From: an uncultured Lentibacter sp.
GTDB taxonomy: Bacteria > Pseudomonadota > Alphaproteobacteria > Rhodobacterales > Rhodobacteraceae
DNA: 64,000 nt
NCBI GenBank assembly: GCA_947497495.1
Contig: CANMGT010000011.1
Span: 18,484 to 82,483, forward strand
Reading direction: 5' to 3'
Under the pieces are notes generated by a model. It had not been told where the DNA came from and did not search any database. It was given only the letters and a program-made list of their open reading frames with translations. This document shows positions 24,786 through 33,796 of this stretch, piece after piece. The stretch's first letter is position 1; each line of letters begins with the position of its first letter. The position numbers and the translations under genes were made by a program.

Positions 24786-26243
24786 TCATGACACCGTGAA
24801 TTGGCCCATCATGCCTCCATCCTCGTGCTCCAATATATGGCAATGGTACATGTAGGGTAGACTCTCGCTGGCGGGATGTTCGAAACGCATCAAAATTTCG
24901 GCCTGACCATCGATTAGGATGGTATCCTTCCAACCTATGTTTTGCGATCTAGGTAGCTTCCCGTTCTCACTCAGGACTTGAAACATCACACCATGAATAT
25001 GGAACGGGTGCATCATCATGTTGGTAGACACTGTCCAGCGCTCGAGCTGGCCAAGTTTGACATCAAAATTGGTGCGATTCATATCGAACGCTTGATCATT
25101 GATCGAAAACTGCTTGCTGTTGCGCCGCATCATCATGCCGGGCCCCATAGCCATATCCAGTGTCAAAGCGCGAGATCGCGCTCCTGAGAGCGCCATGCTC
25201 GGGCGTGATCCACCCAAATCACTGGGCAACTGGGTAATTGATGCTTTGGCAGAAGTGTCGACTGTGAACGGAAGTACCACAAATGGAGGTCCGGACGTCT
25301 GGCCCCTCCCCATCATTCGACCACCCATCATCGGCTCGTTCGTATTCTGCCCGCTCAGCAAGGACACGTCAGACCCATCGCCAAAATCAACTAAGAGTTC
25401 GTAGCGTTCTCCTGGAGCAAGGGTCAACGCGTCTAAGGCAATTGGCGCGTCGAGCAACCCGGAATCGGTGCCAATTAGGTGCATCGGGCGCTCGTCTGAC
25501 ATCACCAATGAATAGATCCGTGCGTTTGATCCGTTCAACAGACGCAACCGAACAATGCCCTTTGGAACGCCAGCAGTCGCCCCGACCTGACCATTGATCA
25601 ACATGGTGTCACCAAGAAACCCCATCATCCTGTCCGGCATAGATAGCGCATAGCTCATACGGCCACTTCGATCAAACCGGCGATCCTGTAGAACCAAGGT
25701 CAGATCATCGACACCATAAGTGGTGGGAAGACCTCGTTCTTCGTCTAGTTCGTCAGTAAGCTGAAGGACACCTGCCAAACCCTTTTGTACCTGTTCAGCG
25801 GTCCTACCGTGCGTGTGACTGTGATACCAGGCCGTCGTCGGCGGTTGATCCAGAGACAGTTCAGGAGCCCATGTTTGACCTGGTGCAACAAGTTGGTGTG
25901 GGCCGCCATCAACGTCGCCAGGGACCACTAGACCGTGCCAGTGAACGGAAATTGCTTCCTCTAAGGTATTTGTGACCTTAGCTGCAGTGACGCCCCTATT
26001 TGACATACGCAAGGTTGGACCCAAAAAGGACTGGTTGAACCCCCAAGTGTCACTATCAGATTGATCTCGGAAATTAATCTTCCCAGCCTGTGCGTTTAAG
26101 AAGAACCGCCCCGATTGAGTGGCATCAAGCAGTGGCGGCATGGACAATGTAAGAGAGCGAGTATTGGCTTGCGATAGGTTCGGCAACAGCGGCGCGAGTG
26201 CGGCGGCTCCAAGTCCTGACAAGACTGAGCGGCGAGTTTTCAT
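24786..26243 (-). CDS. Multicopper oxidase (CueO-like)
   Basis: A 485-aa Tat-exported copper oxidase (TRRSVLSGLGAAALAP signal). All copper motifs are intact: SVHWHGLVV, WYHSHTHG, HPFHIHG and YHCHILEHEDGGMMG with type-1 Cys and axial Met. A Met-rich stretch (MAMGPGMMMRRNSKQF and GRMMGRG) lies before the last domain, as in CueO. ATG 26243 gives the signal peptide; the longer frame to 26300 does not. It probably detoxifies periplasmic Cu(I). It is the last gene of a leftward set with DsbA and DUF3047 genes (98-bp gap). Confidence 0.93.
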   Translation of the reverse strand: MKTRRSVLSGLGAAALAPLLPNLSQANTRSLTLSMPPLLDATQSGRFFLNAQAGKINFRDQSDSDTWGFNQSFLGPTLRMSNRGVTAAKVTNTLEEAISVHWHGLVVPGDVDGGPHQLVAPGQTWAPELSLDQPPTTAWYHSHTHGRTAEQVQKGLAGVLQLTDELDEERGLPTTYGVDDLTLVLQDRRFDRSGRMSYALSMPDRMMGFLGDTMLINGQVGATAGVPKGIVRLRLLNGSNARIYSLVMSDERPMHLIGTDSGLLDAPIALDALTLAPGERYELLVDFGDGSDVSLLSGQNTNEPMMGGRMMGRGQTSGPPFVVLPFTVDTSAKASITQLPSDLGGSRPSMALSGARSRALTLDMAMGPGMMMRRNSKQFSINDQAFDMNRTNFDVKLGQLERWTVSTNMMMHPFHIHGVMFQVLSENGKLPRSQNIGWKDTILIDGQAEILMRFEHPASESLPYMYHCHILEHEDGGMMGQFTVS

Positions 26244-26340
26244 TGGCGGTTTTCCCTTTTTGATTGCTGGTGGGAACTCGACGGTGTTTTGGTCACTCAA
26301 ACAATTGAAAATGGCACAGCCGAGCCGATGGTCTGATAGA

Positions 26341-26994
26341 CTATCTCAAAATTAAGGTATCGATCGATGCGAGAATGCGGCCACCAGTGTCGTCACTGTC
26401 AGCGGAAATACCAATACCTACCAAAGTTTCTGGAACTGTTTTGAAAGCCGCCTTGAAATCTGCCCTGAAGTCGACGCTTTCAGCAAAATCCCCAGTTCCG
26501 CTTTCGCGCAACAAATGCATTTTTAGTTTCGGATGGTAAGGGCTTGGCAACACCGACCCTCTGCTGTGAGCGCCACCCCAGACATAAACTAAGGCTTTCG
26601 TATTTGGGTTTCGAAGAAGCTTTCGCGCAGTATTGCTTGTGAGGGATCGAGCTGTTTCGGCGTCTACAAAAACAAAGTAGATGGCCAAGTTTCGATCATC
26701 GCCGCCTTTGCTGGACAAGTCCGTCGCCTTTACGCCTTCGCGTACCTCCCAATTCCAGCTTGCGAACTGTGCACTTCGCTCAGAAACTTCAAGCGGTCGC
26801 CAAATCAATGAGACAGTTCCATCTGATGACACCTCAAGGCGCTTGTTATTGAACCCATATTGGTTAGACCAAAGCTTAAGAAATCCTTGTTCTTTCCAAT
26901 TATGATCAAACACTACTGGTTCTGCGTTTGCGCGTCCTACCGATAGCATCAACGATAGTGCAGTCAGTGTCATGGAATACGAAATACATTTCAT
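26341..26994 (-). CDS. DUF3047 exported protein
   Basis: A 217-aa secreted protein (signal MKCISYSMTLTALSLML to RANAE) of the DUF3047 family. Recognisable parts are LIWRPLEVSE, ASWNWEVREGV, LAIYFVFVD, ALVYVWGGAHSRGSV and VGIGISADSDDTGG. It looks beta-rich, a possible ligand-binding fold. Its start overlaps the DsbA-like stop (ATGA). No enzymatic residues can be named; the function is unknown, and the context is copper handling in the envelope. Confidence 0.85.
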   Translation of the reverse strand: MKCISYSMTLTALSLMLSVGRANAEPVVFDHNWKEQGFLKLWSNQYGFNNKRLEVSSDGTVSLIWRPLEVSERSAQFASWNWEVREGVKATDLSSKGGDDRNLAIYFVFVDAETARSLTSNTARKLLRNPNTKALVYVWGGAHSRGSVLPSPYHPKLKMHLLRESGTGDFAESVDFRADFKAAFKTVPETLVGIGISADSDDTGGRILASIDTLILR

Positions 26995-27722
26995 TCTTGG
27001 CTTTCCCTTGCTGCCTTCACAAAATCCGCCAGCTGAGCTTGCTCGACAAACCCGTTAACAAGCTCATCTCCAATGACAAAGGATGGCGTACCGCTAAAAC
27101 CAAGAGCTTCACCAAGTCTCATCGAACTTTCGAGGTGTTCGTCGATTTCAGGCGCGTCCATATCCTGGCGCAACTGATCTAAATCCAGGCCAATTTTTTT
27201 GGCCACTAGGAGAACCGTATCCTGCTCGACGCGACCCTTCAAACCCATCAAAGCCCAATGCAGCTCATTATACTTGCCTTGTTTGCGAGCAGCTAAGGCT
27301 GCTTTGGCTGCGTATACCGAACCCTCACTAAGAATGGGCCATTCACGATACACTAAACGAACATCAGGGTCGGCTTTGAGCAAGGCCTGAACCTCACCCA
27401 TCGATCGACGGCAGTACGGGCAATTGTAGTCGAAAAACTCTACAATAGTAACGTCGCCTTCAGGATTGCCCAACACGGGTGCATTGGGATCTCGCTCCAA
27501 TAGATTACGTTGATTGTCCAGCACATCGCTTTGAGACACAGTCTCCGCATCTGCCTGTTGCTGTTGGAGGAGCGCCACAGCATCCATGATAATCTGGGGA
27601 TTTTCCAGTATGGCCTCAAGAGCGAGTTCCTTGACACGCTCTGCATCTAACGACTCTGCGTTGGTAGAAAACGGAAGTACGAGAGCCATTGCCAGCCCAA
27701 CGCTTGTACTTTTGAACTTCAT
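26991..27722 (-). CDS. DsbA/ScsC-like thiol oxidoreductase (CPYC)
   Basis: A 243-aa periplasmic protein. A signal peptide (to TNAES) is followed by an N-terminal helical, glutamine-rich region (ALLQQQQADAE) that resembles the oligomerisation arm of ScsC-type proteins. The thioredoxin core has active site DYNCPYCRRSM and cis-Pro in SGTPSFVIGDEL. ScsC and its relatives protect copper-exposed proteins by correcting disulfides. It overlaps DUF3047 by 4 bp. A DsbD-type partner is not present. Confidence 0.9.
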   Translation of the reverse strand: MKFKSTSVGLAMALVLPFSTNAESLDAERVKELALEAILENPQIIMDAVALLQQQQADAETVSQSDVLDNQRNLLERDPNAPVLGNPEGDVTIVEFFDYNCPYCRRSMGEVQALLKADPDVRLVYREWPILSEGSVYAAKAALAARKQGKYNELHWALMGLKGRVEQDTVLLVAKKIGLDLDQLRQDMDAPEIDEHLESSMRLGEALGFSGTPSFVIGDELVNGFVEQAQLADFVKAARESQE

Positions 27723-27845
27723 TTAATCTCTCCTTGTCATTTTCTTTGGCACATCGGTTCGATACTGGGCCTTTTTGAACCCTTTCGGACTAGCTGGGTT
27801 TCATTGCTCGACACAGTGTTTGGCAATCCAAAAGACAACTCAAGA

Positions 27846-28304
27846 TCAATTGATCCCGTTCTCACGCTGCAGTTCACGAACGTACCTTGCAATAAGCAGG
27901 ACGTCGCTACGTGTGAGCCCCTCGACAGCGGGCATACTTCCAAAGCGCCAGTGGTGTGATCGAACTCCGTTTTGTGCCGCGCTCACAAATGCTGCGTCTG
28001 AGTGGTGGCTTGGCTCATAAATCTTGTGAACCAGCGGCGGCGCCACACCGTTTTGTCCCGCAGCATTCTCACCGTGACACGCTGCACATTTGACATCAAA
28101 CATTCGCTTGCCAAGAGCCGCGTCAGCCGACAGTTGCTTGGGCAATTTGACGCCAACGATTTTTTCGCCAGCAGGAATTGTGCTGGTGTTCGGAGGAGTC
28201 ATTGAATGCCCCCGTTGTGAAGCCGTCGGCGTAATTGCTTGCCAACCAACAACAGCAAGTCCGACAAGCAGAGCAACTCCCGCAACGACGTTCATTTTCC
28301 CCAT
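27846..28304 (-). CDS. Membrane-anchored c-type cytochrome
   Basis: A 152-aa monohaem cytochrome c. An N-terminal helix (VVAGVALLVGLAVVGW) anchors it or serves as signal. Haem-binding CAACH lies in FDVKCAACHGENAAGQNG; the axial Met is probably in FGSMPAVEGLT. It probably passes electrons in the periplasm, for instance from a copper oxidase to the respiratory chain. It stands between the DsbA-like gene and the third L,D-transpeptidase. Confidence 0.9.
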   Translation of the reverse strand: MGKMNVVAGVALLVGLAVVGWQAITPTASQRGHSMTPPNTSTIPAGEKIVGVKLPKQLSADAALGKRMFDVKCAACHGENAAGQNGVAPPLVHKIYEPSHHSDAAFVSAAQNGVRSHHWRFGSMPAVEGLTRSDVLLIARYVRELQRENGIN

Positions 28305-28347
28305 GGTATGACCCTAACTTTACTCTTGGAATTTCAGATTGTACGTC

Positions 28348-28929
28348 TCAGATAATTTTGACCTGCGTGCCAACGGGGACACGTTCATAGACCTCTTCAA
28401 TCTGTTCATTATATAATCCGATACATCCATTTGATGAGCGCCGCCCGATCTTACGTGTGTCCTGTGTGCCGTGAATCCGGTAGTATTGCCAAGACAGGTA
28501 GAGCGCACGTGTACCAAGAGGATTTATGGGGTCGCCACCTTGTACATAAGCGGGCCATTCTGGATTGCGTTCTCGCATCGAGGGCGTTGGAGCCCAGCCA
28601 GGATTTACGCGCTTTTCAACAACTTCAGTATAGCCTCGACGGGTCAATTCATCCGTCAGCGGAACTGATGTCGGATAAATTCGCATTTCACCATCTGCCG
28701 TCCAGTGCTGTAAGGCACGGGTGTTGGTGTCTGACAGAATTATGCCCTTCCCCAGCTCGTCAAAATGGTCTTCCCACACGTGAGCAACAAATGATGAAAT
28801 GTTTCGCCGCACCGCGGGATCTGAAACGACTCCGGTGTTCACCTGTGCCCGGAGGATTGATGGGGTAGCTAGCAGAGCTGCGGCACTCGCCAAGAGCGTT
28901 CTTCTGTCAATTGCTCGATTGTTATTCAC
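28348..28929 (-). CDS. L,D-transpeptidase (third copy), Tat-type signal
   Basis: A 193-aa YkuD enzyme. GTG 28929 is chosen because GGAGAGG lies 4 bp upstream; the frame is open to TTG 28950. The signal DRRTLLASAAALLATPSILRA is Tat-like. The active site has His in YRIHGTQ and Cys in SSNGCIGL. It is closest in layout to the 10964 protein: both share NPEYAV/NPEWPAYV, NPLGSRALYL/NPLGTRALYL and a GRxSSxGC active site. This points to paralogues. No MerR-type box was found upstream. Confidence 0.9.
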   Translation of the reverse strand: MNNNRAIDRRTLLASAAALLATPSILRAQVNTGVVSDPAVRRNISSFVAHVWEDHFDELGKGIILSDTNTRALQHWTADGEMRIYPTSVPLTDELTRRGYTEVVEKRVNPGWAPTPSMRERNPEWPAYVQGGDPINPLGTRALYLSWQYYRIHGTQDTRKIGRRSSNGCIGLYNEQIEEVYERVPVGTQVKII

Positions 28930-29172
28930 TTTGCCTCTCCATTCGTTCAAAACGGGCTACTCAGAAATCGCTTTGTCGACGTCATTGTAGCCGTTCCGGT
29001 GAACGAAGACGCTCGGAGATTTGTATCCAAATGTAACCTCAACAGTTGTCAGCAAAGAGCTTTCATCGGAGATAAACTCCAGCAAGTAAGAGCTCCACAA
29101 CAACGATCGGCCCAGTGTCTGCACGAGAGAGGCATTCTCACGCAGTTACTTGCTCAGAGCGTCACCGTGGTA

Positions 29173-29493
29173 TCAGTTCTCCAGTATGTTCTTTTGGTGA
29201 AGGTACTCCTCTTGACTCAATTCTCCTTTGGCAAAGCGCGTTTTTAAGACGTCCAACGGATCGAGAGCTTTACGCTCACTTTCAAGCCTAGCCTTTATCA
29301 AGCGAACCACCATAACGACTAGGGCTGCAACAAGCCCCCAGAGCACAAGCATCATTGGTCCCCCAAACATACTGTATCCATCTCCGAGCGCCATCTTGCC
29401 GCTTTTATTTCCAGCAATGCGTATGGTTTCCGCCGACGAAACTGTCGCAATAAACGCAAGCGAACCTGCGGTTGCAAATAGCCTTAGTTTCAT
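29173..29493 (-). CDS. SHOCT-domain membrane protein
   Basis: A 106-aa protein with signal (MKLRLFATAGSLAFIATVSSAE), one membrane helix (MLVLWGLVAALVVMVVRLI) and a C-terminal SHOCT motif (DPLDVLKTRFAKGELSQEEYL). SHOCT proteins are small and often oligomeric, with no fixed function. It lies 16 bp downstream of the sensor kinase, so it is probably co-transcribed with the two-component system. Confidence 0.82.
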   Translation of the reverse strand: MKLRLFATAGSLAFIATVSSAETIRIAGNKSGKMALGDGYSMFGGPMMLVLWGLVAALVVMVVRLIKARLESERKALDPLDVLKTRFAKGELSQEEYLHQKNILEN

Positions 29494-29509
29494 ATCATTT
29501 TCCTTCTGT

Positions 29510-30898
29510 TCAAGTTTGCTTCAAAAGCGGGATGCTTATTGTGGCACGCAGCCCCCCTTCCGCCCGATTAGACAACGCTATGTCTCCTCCGTGCGCACGA
29601 ATTATGGTTCGCGCAATCGACAGGCCCAAGCCATGCCCCCCAGTCTCCAACGAGCGTGATCGCTCCAGCCGAAAGAATGGGTCGAAAACCTGTTCAAGAT
29701 TAAGAGTTGGAATTCCGGGGCCACTATCGTCAATCACTATGATGAGGTTTTCGCCTTCCGAGAAATAATTGACTTGTGTGCGGCCGCCATATCGCACCGC
29801 GTTTTCAATCACGTTCCTGAGGGCTCGCCGCATGGCATTAGGCCGGATGCGTACATCAATCGAGGTTCGCGGCCCAAGTTCGAACGGAACCACCATGTCG
29901 CTTTGAAGTGACGCAAGAAAATCTGCAATCTTGACGGTCTCAGCTTCTTCCGACCCGGTAAGACCGCGTGCAAAAGTAAGCGTTGCTTCGACCATGGACT
30001 GCATTTCCTCAACCGAGGAGATTAGGCTGTCACGCGTTTCATCCTCTTCCACCATTTCGGCACGTACGCGGATGGCAGTCAGCGGAGAACGCAAGTCATG
30101 ACCTAACGCCGCGAGAAGCTGGGTGCGGTCTGCAACAAATCGAGCAAGTCGGTTTTGCATACGGTTGAAAGTCGACGTGAGATCGCGCACCTCTGCGGGG
30201 CCTACCATTGGCAAGTCGGCCACCTCTTCACCCCTGCCAAGCTGGTCTGCAGCGCTAACCAGCCGATATAGCGGGCCTGTTAAGCGTGTCATCAAAAACC
30301 AAAAGACGGCCACCAAAATCACCGTCGCAGTTAGGGCAAATGTCAGCATCGAGAAAAGTGGCCACTGGATTGGAGGACGCTCAAAGCGTGTGCTTACGTT
30401 AAGCCAACCTCCTCCTGAAATAGAGATAGACAGGTTCATTTCGACTGCAGTTAACTCACCCTGCATCATCGTCAGATGCATCCCGGTCATTTCTTTTGAC
30501 AGATGTGGAAGGGGAAGAATCTGACCTTCAATCTCATGCAATTCGACGCGAATATCGCGGCTAAAACTGTCGGCCAATAGAGCTCGTATTCTTCCTTCGA
30601 CCAGCCCGTTGTTAGAGTGATCGAAGTGACGTACCGTCGGTTTCTCCGCGAGGTCAAATCGTATCAAAGGTGAATTGGAAGCCCGCAAAATAGAGTCATG
30701 TAAATCCACCGGGGCTTCCTCGATCAGGCGGACAACATTTGCCGCACGACCCGAGGCCTCAAATCCAAGGGCCGCCCTAACCGCGAGGCTACGCTCGCCA
30801 GCAAACAGTATGAGGCTGATCAGTTGAGCGATCGCCAAGGCGACAATAACGAGTAAAACAAGCTGAACACGTAAAGTATTGAAAGGCCATTTGGTCAT
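29510..30898 (-). CDS. Sensor histidine kinase
   Basis: A 462-aa membrane kinase. A first helix (LVLLVIVALAIAQLISLILF) and a second at ~185-205 (LTFALTATVILVAVFWFLM) bound a periplasmic sensor domain of ~150 residues. HAMP follows (RLVSAADQLGRGEEV), then HisKA with His267 in LGHDLRSPLTA, then HATPase_c with NVIENAVRYG, DDSGPGIP and GHGLGLSIA. Its start overlaps the response regulator stop (ATGA). The signal is probably a periplasmic metal, given the neighbours, but no metal-binding motif is obvious. Confidence 0.93.
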   Translation of the reverse strand: MTKWPFNTLRVQLVLLVIVALAIAQLISLILFAGERSLAVRAALGFEASGRAANVVRLIEEAPVDLHDSILRASNSPLIRFDLAEKPTVRHFDHSNNGLVEGRIRALLADSFSRDIRVELHEIEGQILPLPHLSKEMTGMHLTMMQGELTAVEMNLSISISGGGWLNVSTRFERPPIQWPLFSMLTFALTATVILVAVFWFLMTRLTGPLYRLVSAADQLGRGEEVADLPMVGPAEVRDLTSTFNRMQNRLARFVADRTQLLAALGHDLRSPLTAIRVRAEMVEEDETRDSLISSVEEMQSMVEATLTFARGLTGSEEAETVKIADFLASLQSDMVVPFELGPRTSIDVRIRPNAMRRALRNVIENAVRYGGRTQVNYFSEGENLIIVIDDSGPGIPTLNLEQVFDPFFRLERSRSLETGGHGLGLSIARTIIRAHGGDIALSNRAEGGLRATISIPLLKQT

Positions 30899-31617
30899 TC
30901 AAGCACCTCAACGTCAACATTGAGACAATATCCCCCGTTTCGGACCGTTCTTATGATGACTGGCTTTAAAACATCGGGCTCTATTTTACGCCTTAACCGA
31001 CTAATCTGATTGTCAATCGTGCGGTCAAGCGGACCTGCGGACCGACCTGCAGCCAAATCCAACAATTGATCGCGGCTAAGAACCATGCGCGGCCGCTCCA
31101 GCAATACAGCTAGTAATTTGAAGTCCGCACTCGTTAGCGAAGTCTCGGCCTTATTTTCGTTTATAAGAACTTGCCGGTCGGCATCCAAAATCAAATGTGC
31201 AAACCGGACTTTGCGACCCGCAAGATCTCCGGCGACGATTTCAGTTTGTGATGAGCGGCGTAGAACAGCCTTAATTCGAGCAAGCAACTCGCGAGGATTG
31301 AAGGGTTTAGCTACATAATCATCCGCGCCTATCTCTAACCCAACAATGCGATCGGCATCCTCGCCCAAAGCTGTCAGCATTATGATTGGAAACTTTTTAT
31401 CCGCCGACAACCGCTGACAGATTGAGAGTCCACTTTCTCCCGGCATCATCACGTCCAAGACCAAGAGATCAAAATGGCCTTTGGCCAGTTTAGCATCCAT
31501 ATCTTGAGCATCACGAGCTGACGAAGCCCGCAAACCGTTCTTTTCCAGAAATCGGGTAACGCTATCCCTTATCTGCTGGTGGTCGTCTACGACAAGAATG
31601 TGCGGTGGATTTTTCAT
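30895..31617 (-). CDS. OmpR-family response regulator
   Basis: A 240-aa regulator with a receiver domain (phospho-acceptor Asp55 in LLVLDVMMPG, acidic pair VVDDHQ, Lys in YVAKPFNPRE) and a C-terminal winged helix (TSADFKLLAVLLERP, LDRTIDNQISRLRRKIE). It is the first gene of a leftward two-component operon and divergent from the EF-hand gene at 31786. The 168-bp gap between is likely to contain its binding sites. A broken copy of a similar receiver lies at 33734-33796. Confidence 0.93.
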   Translation of the reverse strand: MKNPPHILVVDDHQQIRDSVTRFLEKNGLRASSARDAQDMDAKLAKGHFDLLVLDVMMPGESGLSICQRLSADKKFPIIMLTALGEDADRIVGLEIGADDYVAKPFNPRELLARIKAVLRRSSQTEIVAGDLAGRKVRFAHLILDADRQVLINENKAETSLTSADFKLLAVLLERPRMVLSRDQLLDLAAGRSAGPLDRTIDNQISRLRRKIEPDVLKPVIIRTVRNGGYCLNVDVEVLE

Positions 31618-31785
31618 ATTCCCCTTCTATGTCAGTTACATCTGCCCAGTTAGAGCAATTTTTGTCTCCGATTGTATCAAGCGCAGGCAATTGCGACAGG
31701 CAGATACAAAACCAGTGCTGCATGCACTCCGGTTTACAATTCTTATACCGATATGAATGAGGCAACAGAAACTGGAGAGACCACA

Positions 31786-32397
31786 ATGTCGAAACCCCTC
31801 AAGACCGTCATAGCCCTTGCCATTTTTGCCACCCTCGGTAGCGCTTCTTACGCTGATAGCAAACACCACAATGATGGTGATACCACTGCCGCCGCTGGCA
31901 CCGAAGCTGATCTGGTGAATGGAGGCGCTGTTCAAACTAGCATGATGAATGGCAGCCAACATAAAATGATGCACAGCATGATGCAAACGATGATGCAAAT
32001 GCATTCGAGTGAAAATGGGCCTCTCATAGGGCAAATGCACTTGATGGATAGAACCGCAGCGGGGCCGACAGGCATGATGGATCAAGACATGATGTATCTT
32101 ATGCGTGCGTCCATGATGGGTCAATTTGATGCTGACGCAGACGGCGATGGTGCCGTTTCAAACGAGGAAGCACACGGTACGTTGCAGTCGATGCACTCTA
32201 AAGCGGATACGAACGGAGATGGGCTTCTTTCCCTCGATGAGTTTAACCCGCTACATGCCGAAATGACACGAGGCCTGATGGTTGACCGGTTCCAACACCT
32301 CGACACAGATGGCGACGGGAAGGTGACCGCGGGTGAGATGACCGCACCCGCAGATCGCATGCAAATGCGTTCACAAGGCGAAACGACCGACCATTAA
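31786..32397 (+). CDS. EF-hand, Met-rich secreted protein
   Basis: A 203-aa exported protein. The signal peptide MSKPLKTVIALAIFATLGSASYA is followed by a Met/His-rich stretch (HKMMHSMMQTMMQMH) and three EF-hand loops: DADGDGAVSNEE, DTNGDGLLSLDE and DTDGDGKVTAGE. The loops probably bind calcium; the Met-rich part could bind Cu(I). GGAGAG precedes the ATG, and upstream starts (31672, MNEAT) do not give a signal peptide. It is divergent from the two-component system and paralogous to the gene at 34376. Confidence 0.88.
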   Translation: MSKPLKTVIALAIFATLGSASYADSKHHNDGDTTAAAGTEADLVNGGAVQTSMMNGSQHKMMHSMMQTMMQMHSSENGPLIGQMHLMDRTAAGPTGMMDQDMMYLMRASMMGQFDADADGDGAVSNEEAHGTLQSMHSKADTNGDGLLSLDEFNPLHAEMTRGLMVDRFQHLDTDGDGKVTAGEMTAPADRMQMRSQGETTDH

Positions 32398-32498
32398 GTC
32401 AACTGAACAGGCGTGAAGCTTTGCAGCTGCGTCTTGCGTCCCGATCGGCTTGCACCTTCCCTAAGCCGGTAGGGCTGCCCAAACGAAGGAAACTCAAC

Positions 32499-32885
32499 AT
32501 GAACTATACCTACAACCGTCATTTACCCAATGTCGGCATTGATGATGCCGAAATGCGCGTACGGCACGTTTTGCAAGAATTAGGCTTCGGGGTGCTGACA
32601 GAGATAGACGTCAAAGAAACCCTGAAACACAAAATTGATGTCGAGATTGACGGATATCGGATTCTTGGGGCCTGCAATCCAACGATGGCCCATCGAGCGA
32701 TTGGTTTGGAACCTCGCATTGGCGCGATGCTGCCTTGCAATGTTATCTTGCGTCAGATCGATGGGGGCACCGAAATCAGCGCTATCGACCCAGTCGTATC
32801 AATGGCCGCTGTCAACAATGACGAGCTGCTTGGCGTGGCCAGTCAAGTTCGCGACATGCTTCATGCAGCGGTCGATGCCGCATAG
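32499..32885 (+). CDS. DUF302 protein
   Basis: A 128-aa cytosolic DUF302 protein. It begins MNYTYNRHLPNVGID and carries RVRHVLQELGFGVLTEIDVKETL, YRILGACNPTMAHRAI, LEPRIGAMLPCNVILRQ and IDPVVSMA, all family hallmarks. GAAGGAAAC precedes ATG 32499. DUF302 proteins often sit near metal or sulfur genes; no activity is assigned. It is co-oriented with the EF-hand gene (101-bp gap). Confidence 0.9.
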   Translation: MNYTYNRHLPNVGIDDAEMRVRHVLQELGFGVLTEIDVKETLKHKIDVEIDGYRILGACNPTMAHRAIGLEPRIGAMLPCNVILRQIDGGTEISAIDPVVSMAAVNNDELLGVASQVRDMLHAAVDAA

Positions 32886-33189
32886 ACTTAAGCCCTAAAG
32901 GGAACTGACTAAGGCCACCCTGCGAACGGTGGTCGCAACTGTTGCCTCGCTCTCTTGGAAACCCACGATCCTAAGCTCAATCACGAATTGGTTCAGTCGA
33001 TAAACAGGTTTTTTGTCTGCATTGACGGGGGACTGAAGTAACGAATGCTGCTTTATGCGCTAACTATTCTCGCTCAAGGTCATCCCCGGATATCGCCCCA
33101 TTCGACACTCCTTTGCGCCCAAATGGAGTTGGCGGCAAGTTTGCTAAGGTAGTTGGAGAAATAGAGAGCGATCAAAGACGTCGCTCTGT
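32886..33189. other. Intergenic region
   Basis: About 300 bp between DUF302 and the convergent gene ending at 33190. No gene, strong hairpin or repeat was identified. Confidence 0.5.
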
Positions 33190-33528
33190 TCACTCAGACC
33201 CCCTTCCCTTTTTGCTGCGGCTTGTGCTCAATGAGGTGAGTTGCCCATTGCGATCATGAGGTGGTGTTGCTGTCATCACGCCAAAGAAACCAAGGCCGAC
33301 AATTTGAGCCAGCTCCTTTTGTCCATTAGCTTTTATCTCCATCAACGCCCCGTCAGTTTGCTCCGCGACGGTGATTGACCAACCTGTCTCTTGTTGCAGC
33401 ATCGGGCTATGAGCAAACACCATACGTTGGATCGACAGCGCCGTCTGTTCATCGCCTGAAACTGAGAAGGTAACTTTCAATCCTTCCACTTTGCTTTCAA
33501 CCGCCGCCTTTGTTGTAACGTTGTCCAT
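33190..33528 (-). CDS. Unknown small protein
   Basis: A 112-aa soluble protein with no recognised domain. It contains EGLKVTFSVSGDEQTA, MVFAHSPMLQQETGW, VAEQTDGALMEIKANGQ and a basic Ser-rich tail (LSTSRSKKGRGSE). There is no signal peptide. A CueR-like box lies ~135 bp upstream on the same strand and may drive it. Support comes from length and composition only. Confidence 0.5.
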   Translation of the reverse strand: MDNVTTKAAVESKVEGLKVTFSVSGDEQTALSIQRMVFAHSPMLQQETGWSITVAEQTDGALMEIKANGQKELAQIVGLGFFGVMTATPPHDRNGQLTSLSTSRSKKGRGSE

Positions 33529-33662
33529 ATCAATGAGGTGAGTACGTAAGGCTTTGATATCTACATGCGCCCAATCCGTTTCAGGATCGCTGCGCGCTCC
33601 GCCGTCCTACGATGAACCTTCTTGCGTCGCCCAAAATCACTGCTGTCATCAAGCATCAAATC

Positions 33663-33683
33663 ACCTCCAAATCAGTTGGAGGT
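33663..33683. promoter_or_regulatory. CueR-like dyad
   Basis: ACCTCCAA (33663-33670), ATCAG, TTGGAGGT (33676-33683): a perfect 8-bp inverted repeat of 21 bp overall, the shape of a CueR/MerR operator. Read on the minus strand, CTGACC and GATTTG lie 19 bp apart as weak -35/-10 elements. No CueR gene is in the window. Confidence 0.55.
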
Positions 33684-33733
33684 CAGACTCTCAGATACCG
33701 CCGAAAGCCGATACCATGGGGCGTGCGCATCGC

Positions 33734-33796
33734 TTACACAGCATTGCGGATTTCGGTGTTGTCGTCGACGACGAGGATGTGAAGCATGTTTTTCAT
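33734..33796 (-). pseudogene. Remnant of a response-regulator receiver domain
   Basis: On the minus strand an ATG at 33796 opens a 20-codon frame, MKNMLHILVVDD then NTEIRNAV, and stops at TAA 33734. It closely resembles the start of the intact response regulator at 31617 (MKNPPHILVVDDHQQIRDSV), including the acidic pair. Nothing of the rest of a receiver follows. It is best read as the truncated 5' end of a second two-component regulator gene. Confidence 0.72.

Noticed and set aside
28951..29172. Minus-strand frame of ~46 codons ending in VFVHRNGYNDVDKAISE
   Set aside because: Looks protein-like but has no proper start and no known match; could be a remnant of a small gene.
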